This document shows positions 46,394 to 56,443 of a DNA stretch of 64,000 bases, one piece after another. Under the pieces are notes generated by a model. It saw nothing but the letters and a program-made list of their open reading frames with translations. It ran no database searches and was not told the origin of the DNA. Location: positions 53,102,851 through 53,166,850 of the forward strand of contig NC_092796.1 in the NCBI RefSeq assembly GCF_918797505.1, written 5' to 3'. This DNA is from Bemisia tabaci (lineage: Eukaryota; Arthropoda; Insecta; Hemiptera; Aleyrodidae). Every line of letters starts with the position of its first letter. Position 1 is the first letter of the stretch. Both the position numbers and the translations under genes were made by a program.

Positions 46394-46532
46394 TGGACTA
46401 CATTTTGCAATTTGGAACTATAAATTCTGGCTCGTCTTAAAAAACACGTATGTGCATAGGGAAACTAATGGCACATACGTTGTTTTTCAAACGAGCCAGA
46501 ATTTATAGTTCCAAATTGCAAAATGCAGTCCA
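46394..46532. mobile_element. 139-bp near-perfect foldback MITE
   Basis: The ends TGGACTACATTTTGCAATTT and, in reverse, TGGACTGCATTTTGCAATTT continue through GGAACTATAAATTCTGGCTC and CACATACGT-like sequence to a very short loop. There is almost one mismatch per arm only, so the copy is young or under conversion. Confidence 0.93.
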
Positions 46533-46671
46533 AATGGCATTCCAGACTTTCGTGTAAGAACGTAGCGTCCACATGGTAGAAGACGGCTGCTGAAGTTGGT
46601 GCTGAATTTATCCGACTCCGCTGAGAGATAGTATAAGGGAATCGTTATAGATAAAAAAAAAAAAAAAAATC

Positions 46672-46889
46672 TTACACTGAAAAAAATTATATGCTGTTTT
46701 AGCACCTAGGATGTCAAAAATGTGTCTAGTGGTCCCAAGATGCTGCCTTTAGGTACAGCCCCCGCAGTTAATTTTACATCATGTGAATGCAAATTCAACT
46801 GCGTGGGCAATCAAGGCAGCATATCAGGATCACCAGACACATTTTTGACATCCTAGATGCTAAAACAGCATATTATTTTTTCAGTGTAA
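46672..46889. mobile_element. TTACACTGAAAAAAAT foldback MITE
   Basis: 218 bp. The ends TTACACTGAAAAAAATTATA and TTTTTTCAGTGTAA, with inner TGCTGTTTTAGCACCTAGGA and its inverse, then ATGTCAAAAATGTGTCT. The flanking target duplication cannot be told from the palindromic ends. Confidence 0.88.
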
Positions 46890-47257
46890 AATTTAGACAT
46901 TTTTCCATCGATCAAACAAATATTGAATTGCCGTTCTTAGCAGTTTGGTAGCTGAAGCGGAACGTTTTAATCGAGGCGATTGAAATAGCGATGGAAAAGG
47001 AAAAGGAAACCCTTCCATGTTACAGGAGACAGGAGTGCCGCCCAAGTTATCGGGGTCGAGTCTCCTTGGAAATTCGGGCGACCTAATATAAATGAAGTGG
47101 CTGATATAGTAAAAACAGAAAAATTAATTTGTAACGCGTAAACAACAAGAGTATTGAGAGAAGGATAACTAAGTAAGTTGGCAAAAATCAACGTCATTTC
47201 AGACAAAACGGCAGTATTCGTCATTCCCTGGTTAAAATTGGCAATAGGAGCTGCGTT

Positions 47258-48163
47258 TCAAAATACCAAAGGAGTTCTTATAGCCGACTGAAGGATGCGA
47301 TAGAAAATCATATAGCTGGCTATAGAAAGTGGAAAAAATCATACAGCCGGGCTACACGAAGCGATAAAAAATTATACAGCCGGGCTACAGTTCCCATCGC
47401 CGGGCTTTACACTTTATCGCCTGGCTGTTGCTTTTTCGCCATCGGCTATAAAAGGCTATAAGAAATTGTGTAGAAATTCGTGTGCTTTGTAAATCCTTAA
47501 GTTTGTACGGAATCACCTTAATATTTACAAAACGCACATTATATTTTCCTTTACTACATATTTTTTTTCATCAATTAAAATGAGAATAATCCATACAGAG
47601 TGTGCAAACATTTCAAAGTCATGAGTTGAAAAACGCTGACTCCACGAGATTAAATATTAGTAACACTAATATAGTCACTAACACAAAGCGGAGCGGCGGC
47701 GCACTGGCGCCTACAAACCTAACAGGGATACTTCACGCATTGCGCAATGCGTGAAGTATCCCTGTTAGGTTTGAAGGCGCCAATGCGCGTTTCGCGCTGG
47801 CTGCCCGCCCGCCGCGCCGCGCCGCAGCGTACCACGGCGCTTGAAGCAACTATTTCACACCAGAGGTATTGCACAGTATCATACAAAATTGCAGGCGCTC
47901 CAACATATTAGGAATGGCAGGCATCCTTCAAAAGTACGGAGCTTTCCTCGCAAAATAAATCAAGATACTACGGCCCAAAAAGAGAGCGGTAGTCCAAAAA
48001 CTCACTAAGTCCTAGCATCCGTAATTAGTAACGTTTAGCATACACTTTATCGCCAGGCTGTTGCCTATTCACCATCGGCTATAAAAGGCTATAAGAAATT
48101 GTGTTGCCGGCTTTAGAAGCTATTGGAAATCTTACAGCCGGCTGCAGGTCTATGGTATTTTGG
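47258..48163. mobile_element. Larger element with CAAAATACCA ends, interrupted by a nested repeat
   Basis: TTTCAAAATACCAAAGGAGT at the left is mirrored by TATGGTATTTTGGAACC at the right. Subterminal ATAGCCG/CAGCCGGCT motifs are frequent. A block of about 64 bp (ACACTTTATCGCC, then CATCGGCTATAAAAGGCTAT) occurs at about 47,410 and again at about 48,040, in the same direction. The palindromic element at 47,585-47,880 lies between the two blocks. Confidence 0.6.
47585..47880 (+). mobile_element. GCGCCTACAAACC palindromic element, copy 1
   Basis: The core is a palindrome of 78 bp without loop (47,705-47,782): GGCGCCTACAAACCTAACAG, then GGATACTTCACGCATTGC, meeting its own reverse complement with one mismatch. 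The left flank (AGAGTGTGCAAACATTTCAA, then ATGAGTTGAAAA-CGCTGACTCC) recurs in reverse at 52,290-52,365. Confidence 0.9.
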
Positions 48164-48771
48164 AACCCATAGATTCTACTGCCAATTTTTACCAGGGTTA
48201 ACCAGAATTTCACGTAAAACACGATTCGCACAACGAAAATTACTGAAACCAACTCCTAACGAAGATATTAACATTTTTATTTCACATTTGTTTCGAGGAA
48301 TTTCAACTGCCCGCTCACAAGAAACTCTAAGCTCTACGTGAATCAAATCGCGCACTACAACGGTTTCAGCAAGCTTCTCAATCGAGCAATGTTCATTTCC
48401 CATCGTGTCGTTCAAACTATAAGCAATTTGCTATAGCTGAGCCAAAGCGTCAAGACTGAGGTTGCCAGATTTTTATATCGCAGAGACTGTCATGATAACG
48501 TTTAGCGCGCGATGTGGATCACATAGAGCATTTGAGTTTTCATGAGCGGGTGCGTTTGAATTCACGCATCAGGAATCATTAAATATCTTTGTAAGGAGTT
48601 GATTTCGGTAATTTTTGTTGTGTGTATCGTATTTTACGTGAAATTTTGATTAAGAAACATGTATCAGAATGCTGAAATTCGTACCTTGTCTAGTGGTCCA
48701 TTGTCCCAAGATAAATAGTTGTCTTTTCTGCAAATTTTTATAAGTACATAATTTGATTTGTGTGTGTTTAA

Positions 48772-49262
48772 AACGTAAGCACCCAAGTATACAGAATTGC
48801 AGAGCATAGCGCGACCACGTAGGTACTGCTGTCTAGCCGAATCTGAAATGAATGAGGCCGGTTTTATGGACGCGGTAGTAGATGAAATTCCTCGATTTCT
48901 AATCATCAGAACCATTTCTGAGAGTCTTTTGGAGTCATGAAGAATTTGCATGCAAATTTTTTATTGCTTCATCTGAAAGTGCTGAAAGAGCCGATTTCAC
49001 AGTATTTTTTATAATTTTTTCCTGGTACGGGAAATAGTATAAAACTCGATTTAAAAGTGAGAAAATGCACCGCCTAGTGACGTCATCTAGCGGCATTTCC
49101 CATATAAACACATGTATTTTAGCAGACTAGATAATTTTGTCATATCTTCTCCAATAATTGTTCAATTCATAAACCAAGGGTATCCTCGTGTTCAGTTCGC
49201 AAAGTAGTTTCCACTTAAACACAAAATTCATCAAAGTTCAGACACCTGCAAATTCTCTATCG
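48772..49262 (-). repeat. Dispersed 490-bp repeat, copy 2
   Basis: Reverse-oriented match to 39,940-40,430, including the 60-codon frame (here 48,951 downward) with only a few changes, and the GTGACGTCATCTAGCGG block. Confidence 0.85.
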
Positions 49263-49572
49263 ACACTTTTACGACTAATTGAAGATTCGTTGAATAAAAT
49301 CTTCCGCTCAGACGCTACCGGGTCCATTTTGTCAAAACTTACATTTCGCTCTTAGGGCTCTCTTGGGTAAGACGGGAATGCGCGGGTTCGGAACCTTTGC
49401 TGTTTAAAATTGGATGAGACGCTACCATAGAGAGATAAATCATGTACGTGCCGCGTCTGCTCCTCGCTTACTTCCCTGGCGATGAAAAGATGAGACACCA
49501 ACTCCGCCGAAACATCGCATCGATATGTTTCAACGGTGATTATCACGAATCCTCATGTCTATCGCACTATTG

Positions 49573-49826
49573 CTGCCGTGCTAAGGAAGAACGCCGCACG
49601 AGCCTGCAGGCGTTGCCAAATCTCCGTCGAGAAATCTCGAATTTTAGAGAATATTCGTAAACTTTTGTCCTCTAATTTTGGCGAAGAATTTCATTCGTCA
49701 TATAATCTAAAGTTTCTGCAAAGTTCACGGAAAAATAAGCATAACTGTCTTCAGAAATTACTGCTTTCTGAGAGGCAATTTGGCAACATTCGAATGCTCA
49801 TACGGCGTTTTTCCTCAGCACGGCAG
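49573..49826. mobile_element. CTGCCGTGC-family foldback MITE, copy 3
   Basis: Starts CTGCCGTGCTAAGGAAGAAC and ends TTTTTCCTCAGCACGGCAG, so both ends are close to perfect inverse repeats. Confidence 0.9.
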
Positions 49827-50059
49827 AATGTCCGATCGCCCGAAACGCACCCAAATGGGAACCGTCCGAAAGTATCGATCCAGTCTCGATCTAAATCTCG
49901 ATCTAGATCTCGATCCAGAGTGCAATTGACCCCAGTCCAACAATGCACCACGCTGAGAGACATTGAATGCAATGCGCTCCGCCGCAACATCCACCGTTAA
50001 TAAAACTCGCGGCAAACACCGCGATGCCTCTGAGGGAATTTCGCTCCTTGATTCTGATT

Positions 50060-50314
50060 TGCACCGCGTTTAGCAGAAAGGAACTGCAAGCCACATCAGC
50101 TATTGAAAAATTTAACCGGGCATTTAATTTTTTACAACAGAATGTTTGTGCGGATTCCTTCGAAAATTTTGAGGAATTTCCTTCGTACTATGCAGAAAAT
50201 CACTGAGATTTTCACAAAAATCCGCATAATCGTTTTCGTGTAAAAAATTAAATTCCCCAGTTGAATTTGGCAATAGCTGATGTGGCTTGCTTCCTTTCTG
50301 CTCAACGCGGTCCA
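50060..50314. mobile_element. TGGACCGCGTTTAA-family MITE, copy 2
   Basis: 255 bp. Left TGCACCGCGTTTAGCAGAAA, right (reverse) TGGACCGCGTTGAGCAGAAA, both followed by GGAA-C-AGCCACATCAGC and ATTG. Confidence 0.9.
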
Positions 50315-50835
50315 TTTAACCCTCAGATGCCCAAGACTTTTTTTCCCACAAAATCCCAGGTATTCAAATACATTGATTTTGATGTTTTCGAAGTATTAGT
50401 TATGTTATTTCTGTTTTTGAAGGCAGGAAATAATTTTTATTTTATTTTCTTTCTTTAAAAGAATTCACCTTTTTGGTGACATACTGGCCACCAACCGCCA
50501 CTTATTTCACCGGCACTTTCACTGGTTTTTCTCTCCCCGCCTCTTCCTCCATATGTAACTCCCTCAGCAGAGATAAACGAGTCAATTTGACCCTGCTTGA
50601 TACTTCTAGGGGTAGTCGTCAAACGAATTCCCGGACCCGATTCAAATCTTGCCCAAATACGAATAATCAGGCGTGGGTCATTTAAGGCGCTTGATAGACC
50701 TCTAAACATGTTTTTACTTGAATTTTAAAATGATAATTAAGTAATTTGGACACATCATAGCATATTTTGGGCAAACTTAAACTTGACTCTTTTCTCAAAT
50801 TTCAAAAATAAGAAACATCTCAACGCAGGCAGATG

Positions 50836-51510
50836 ACAACGCAGAGATACAAACAGTCATTATGGTGTTGGTCAGATTCGGAGGAGAAGTTTAAAACGAG
50901 GCCTGCATACGTCTCTCCCATCTTCGGCTGTGTTTGTGACGTAGCCCTTGAAGCACCACTACAAACAAGACGAACGGAAACAAACACAATGTGGAAACGG
51001 AGTAATGGGAATATCGCGCGACAACGGCGCAGAGATACAACTATTCGTGCTTGGTGGATGTCCGTGTAGCATCCGCAAAATTGAAGGCGCGATGGCGCGA
51101 CGTGTAAACTCGCGATACTCCGCTCCACGCTGCTAATGAAGTGTCGCTCAAAAAATCCGGGAGAAAAATTTTAAAAAACGAGGCCGTATTACATCGCTCC
51201 TATCTTCGACTGTGTTGCTCAAGTAGTCGTTGAAGCTCCGCTACAAAATTCGTAGTACGAATAAGACGAACGCAAACAAACACAATATGGAAATAGAGAA
51301 AAGAGAAAGGACGCGTGTTGATGACGGCGCAGAGATACGACTATTCATGTTCGATGGATATCCATGTTGCATCTACGAAAGTGAAGGCGTGATGGCGCGA
51401 TGCGTGCACTCTCAGTGCTTCGCTCTACGCTGCTAATGAAGTGTCGCTCAGATTCAGCAGAACAGGAAAAAAACGAGGTCCCAGTACGTTTTTCTATCTT
51501 CGGCTCCGTT
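50836..51510 (+). repeat. 270-300-bp tandem repeat, two full units and a third start
   Basis: TGAAGTGTCGCTCA/GGTCAGATTC with AACGAGG-C follows at about 50,870, 51,140 and 51,440. Each unit then shows ATCTTCG-CTGTGTT, AGACGAACG-AAACAAACAC, CGCAGAGATAC and GAAGGCG-GATGGCGCGA. A further fragment appears at about 53,425-53,485. Confidence 0.85.
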
Positions 51511-52149
51511 TTTTTCTTTTATTTTTTGAATATGAGGTCTGATTTTTTTTTTTATGATTAATTTGTCGACCTATCTTGAAAGGTCGTATGTATCAGCACT
51601 AAGTATAACTTCCCCAGAAGAAACAGTCGAGTCTTTTTTTTTCTTATTTTAATTCAGTCTGATATTTGACAACTCTACATGAAAATGCGAATGCAATCTT
51701 AGGCATTATTCAAAATTTCACACCATTCGTGGCAACTGGCAAACTCAGCGCCTTGGAGCTGGACTGTTTATGGGACGTAAGGAAAAAATGTTTATTTTAT
51801 GAGTTTGGCGGGAGATAACTTTTTTAGCGTGCAACTTGAGTACATTTGGACTGAGTTTCACAGCAGCGCACCAAGTCTTACGCCTTGTCTCCACGGGACG
51901 TTTCACAGGATTTTTCCCAAGTTCAAATTGCAGGAATGAAACTTCTGGACTTTTTTCCCCGTTGAACAACACAAGAAAATTTCTTCTTCTTCTTTTTGAG
52001 TTGTTCTTGGGACTCCTTATTGACTCTTAGTTGGCACTGTGATTAGTATTGACTAACTCAATATTTTTTCCAACTTCGCAAGTGAGATTTTGGCCTGGGA
52101 CAGATCCCATGAAACGTCTCGTGGAGACAAGGCCCTTTCGGCGCGGCAT

Positions 52150-52365
52150 GCTGCCAGAGTATAGGACGCGCACTGGCGCCTACAAACCTAAGGGAATACT
52201 TCACGCATTGCGCCATGCGTGAAGTATCCCCTTAGGTTTGTAGGCGCGAATGTTGACTTGGCGCTGGCAGCACGCCGCTCCGCTCTATATTAGGCACTAA
52301 TATTTAAACTCGCGGAGTCAGCGCTTTTCAACTCATGATTTTGAAATGTTTGCACACTCTGCATG
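52150..52365 (-). mobile_element. GCGCCTACAAACC palindromic element, copy 2
   Basis: The palindrome 52,176-52,247 (GCGCCTACAAACCTAAGGGA, then ATACTTCACGCAT) has two or three mismatches. The flanks GCGCTGGCAGCACGCCGCTC and GCGGAGTCAGCGCTTTTCAA match copy 1 in reverse. Confidence 0.88.
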
Positions 52366-52572
52366 GATTGCCCTATATTGGAAGAAAATAAGTTATATAG
52401 GAGTAGGTACAGTTTTGGAGTCAAATCGCGCCTTAAATCGCGTGTCAGAGGTTCAAACTCGAGAATTAATGTCTTGAACACGAAAAGAGTCTTTAATAAT
52501 TGTTTTCAACATTGAGTGCGATGGGGGGGGGGGGGGGGTGTATGAATTCAAACCTCTTTTTCTTGGCCCAAA

Positions 52573-52611
52573 CTTGATGTGACTTGGTGCGTTTCTGTTA
52601 AACTCGGTCCA
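52573..52611 (-). repeat. Solo MITE end
   Basis: Reverse of TGGACCGAGTTTAACAGAAA then CGCACCAAGTCACATCAAG, a variant of the 37,139 family end. A similar solo end (TGGACTGAGTTTAATAGAAA) lies at about 57,385-57,415. Confidence 0.6.
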
Positions 52612-53224
52612 TCTTAATAGCTTAGGTTTAAACCTTCTTCCTCAGTGATTCCTCACCCAGATACTTCAAGACACCTAAACATAAACAGGTACGTAGCCAC
52701 ACTTGGTCGGGTAAGGGGGGGGACCCCCCCCCCTCCAGAATGAGAAGGGTAAAGTACGAATTTCGATTGCATAATTTCGAAATCCCCGCGGTCGGTTTAT
52801 TTAAAATTAAATAAAAACTAGTGAATGTCAATGTTGGAAAATTTCCCAGAATATTCTGTACAGAAAAAAGAAGCGTTAATAAATCTTCCAAGAAATATGT
52901 GGTGTTTGTTTGTGTTTTATTGACGAAAAAAGTAAAATTTGACAAGAAATCTTCATCTGGAGAAGTGGAGATACATGTTATGCAACTGTCATCGACGATA
53001 AGTTCTTTAAGGAGCGTGGGCGAACCACCGGTGCGAAAATCCCTGGAAGTAAATAGTTTCCCCTTTATCTCTGACCAGATTTTTTCCCAAATATATGAGT
53101 TTTCCTCTAAAACTAAAAACCAAAGTGCAGCTTCTTTTCCAACCCACCTTTGGTGATAGTAATTTTGATCATAATTTTTAGGATTTTGTCCTGAATTGTT
53201 GTAATACCAAAGTACGCGTTAAAT

Positions 53225-53265
<41 letters not shown>

Positions 53266-54000
53266 CATTCTTCTTTCGAACGGAAATAGAAAGATCCAAG
53301 AAACAGTTCGAGAAAATTATTTCTGTAACAAGTAAAAGTTGTGAGAAGTTCCGAAAAATGGATGATCTCCTTCGATTCGAAAGTAAGCCGAATAATAATC
53401 GAGGCAGGTTTCAACGCCTTCAGATGCAACTATTCGAACTTGATAGCTGTCTCTGTTGCAGTGCGTGAAATTGAAGGCGCCCTGCTTTTCTTGGAGGCAA
53501 AAACGGTGCGGCGCGGCGTGAAGTTGTGGCTTGTGGTGTGGACGCGGGTGGGCATTTGCGCTGCATTGTTCTTGATTGTATTTTACTATTAAAAAAAAGT
53601 AAGCGTCTTATTTTGATGGCAACAAACGGTAATACATAACAGAGTACAAGAACAAAATTATCGCTAAATTACCGTGACACAGAATGGAAATGGCCTTGAC
53701 AAGAAACAAAATACGACGAGACTAGATAGACGTTGCAGCAAGTGCAAATAATAACGCTCAAGAAATGACCATCTTTTATTCTTAAACCCCAATTGAACCA
53801 AAATTGTAATGGTGTTGGTTTCTTGTCCTTCGATGAAATAGAATTAGAGCGGAAACTTTGAAGCACTTCAAACGAGATACCTACCCGTTTTTGCAGTCTC
53901 ATCGTCGTTATGCGGTAGAAACACAAAAAAAACCCCAAAGGTTCTGAACTCTTTAAAGGCTGGAAAGCAAAAGCTCCATGCTCGGACCATCACTTGCTTG

Positions 54001-54447
54001 AGGTGATTCGACGGTTGCCATTTTTTGTGTCAGAGCGACGTGCGATACATCGCATCAATTCGTTCCATAATTTCAGCTACCTACTTGTCATTTTTTTCGA
54101 ATTTTGAGATCGCACTTCTGTTGTCATGAGACTGAAGAATTCATGGACCAAATTTGACAAAGAAATTCAACGTATTAAAGACCGGGTTTTTGCAGTGGAA
54201 AAATATCGCATTCGAGTGCAGTTTCGATATCAGTATCGAATGCGATATTTTTCCTCTAAAAAACCCCTGTTTTTATTTCGTTGAATTTCTTTATCAAATT
54301 TGGTACATGAATTCTTTGGTCTCATGACAACAGAAGTGCGATATCAGAATTCGAAAAAATTGACAAGTAGCTGAAATTATGGAATGAATTGATGCGATAT
54401 ATTGCACGTCGCTCTAACACAAAAAAATGGCAACCGTCGAATCACCT
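54001..54447. mobile_element. 447-bp long-hairpin element
   Basis: The left arm AGGTGATTCGACGGTTGCCA and the right arm are inverse repeats over about 215 bp with a loop of some 16 bp near 54,222. Identity is about nine in ten by eye. Both arms include TCGCACTTCTGTTGTCATGA and GGAAAAATATCGCATTCGA. Transcription from either side would give a long double-stranded RNA. Confidence 0.92.
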
Positions 54448-56190
54448 TGAACCCTTCCGTTGATTTTTCTTAAAATTGCGATTTGTTATTTATTTATGCA
54501 GATTGCTAGGTGATGCCTTAGTTACGTACCTTCTAACTTTACCTAACTCAGGATTGGCGGCTGTAGGAGTGTATGAATTTCATAAAACATACGAATACAA
54601 CTGCCTAAAAGTAAAGGACGTCAGTCCATGAAAATTCAAATTTGAATCATTGATCCCAAAGCAAACATGAGGGCTCTACGAAACCTTCAGGACAGAAAAT
54701 CACCCCAAAAATGGCAAATCAAACCAGAGTTATGGCACTTTTTAAATTTCAAATTTAAAAATTATAGTTTCAAGGAAAAATTACTTTGAATTCTCATCTA
54801 CCCTGTTCAGGGCACGAGAGATTTCCACAAAAATGAAGTAAACTGCCCGCACCTTATTCTCAAGGGCGCATTGAGTTTTCCACTGAAATCTCAAAATTCG
54901 ATTTTTCGACCATGCGGGGCAAACACTGTTCCATGGGTAATTCCGCTCTCCTGAACATAGTATTTTTTTCTGTAGAGTGGAAAATCACACGTGTGTGCTA
55001 AAAAGTTTTGTTCAACCTATGCTGTCTGTGATGGAGTAGAAAATGATAAAATACCAAAACAGCGCCTCAAGGCAATTAAGTCCTGTCCCCGTATTTTTCA
55101 CATTATCTGAGTAATTGTTTTATTTTTTTTATTTTTTATTTTATTTTTTTTTTTTAAATAAATTAGAGAATATGTACTATGTATAAAGTAAAAGTATATT
55201 GAAGGTGCTTAAAAGTTAGTAAGTCTCTCCTTTACTTAAATTGTTTAGGTTGTGCTTATTTGGAGAGTTTTAACTAAAATTGGCTTTAATTTTGAAGTAC
55301 CTACTTTTATCTTATTTACGATCAGAACAGCAAACCAAACGATGTTGTGAATGAAATTTTCTCCCATATTTTCCATGGTCTAGAGAGAATTTGTAGAATG
55401 TTTCAGGGTTGATATAAGATAACATAATTTTCAAATAATTTTTTTTTTTTTTTTTTTTTTTTTTAAGAAAAAGGAAATTTTGCATCTTGAAATGCCATCA
55501 TGATCACCCAGGTTGATACTCTCTTTTTTATTCTTCAGAAAGTTTTCAAGTGAAAATTTGTTTTTCTTAAAAAAAAAGGAGAGGAATAAACTACTGAAGA
55601 AATGATCTGAAGGATCTAAAGACCTCTAAGTTTCTAGGCATTGAAGAAATTACAGCATCTTAAAGAAAAATGAACTCACATTTTATTTAATAAATTACGT
55701 TTTAAAAAATACAAATCAGCATTAATGCATTATATTTACAGATATTGCTATCATTATGGTAATAGATTTAAAATGTAATTTAACATCAGAGGAAAAATCC
55801 AAAAAAGAAAGACTGTTAACAGATTAAGAAGAAATCATTGATAGAAAAATCAACTAAAGACATGACGTAGATGAAGAATCATCAAAATGTAACTAAAAAC
55901 TGGAAAAGACTATATCAAAGAAAAAAATACGCAAAGAAAAATAAATAGATAAATAATAGAATCAGAAGAATGATGAAGAGCGAGAGGAGGATGGAGGGGG
56001 GGAGGAGTTGAAAAAATAACATAGCTAACCAAAGTCTGTGAAAATAAAATTGATTAATGAAATTATTTGAAGTCCTGAAACAAACAGACTTTGAAAATTT
56101 CATAGACAGAGTTAAGAAATTTTAAGTTTTAAGAATGGAAGAAGAAACCAAAAATGGTATAATTTAGAATGTAGGGTTTAGGAAATAATA
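54448..56190. other. Intergenic, AT-rich, no gene seen
   Basis: Poly-T/poly-A runs at about 55,120-55,155 and 55,440-55,464; a purine-rich patch at 55,975-56,005. Nothing else recognised. Confidence 0.5.
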
Positions 56191-56443
56191 CTGCCGTGCT
56201 GAGGAAAAACGCCGTACGAGCCTTCAGACATTGCCATATTTCCTACAATAAAGACCTAATTACTAGGAAAGTTGTGAATATTTTTCTTTAATCTTTTCAG
56301 ACAATTTTGTTCGAAATTTTATCAAAAACGTCTGAAAATTTCAAGGAAAAATAATCATAATTTTCTTCATAATTACACGTTTCTATCAGCGGCATTTTGG
56401 CAACTCTTGAAAGTTCATACGGCGTTCTTCCTTGGCACGACAG
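56191..56443. mobile_element. CTGCCGTGC-family foldback MITE, copy 4
   Basis: Starts CTGCCGTGCTGAGGAAAAAC, ends CGGCGTTCTTCCTTGGCACG then ACAG, with inner TTGCCATATTTCC and ATTTTGGCAA. Confidence 0.9.
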
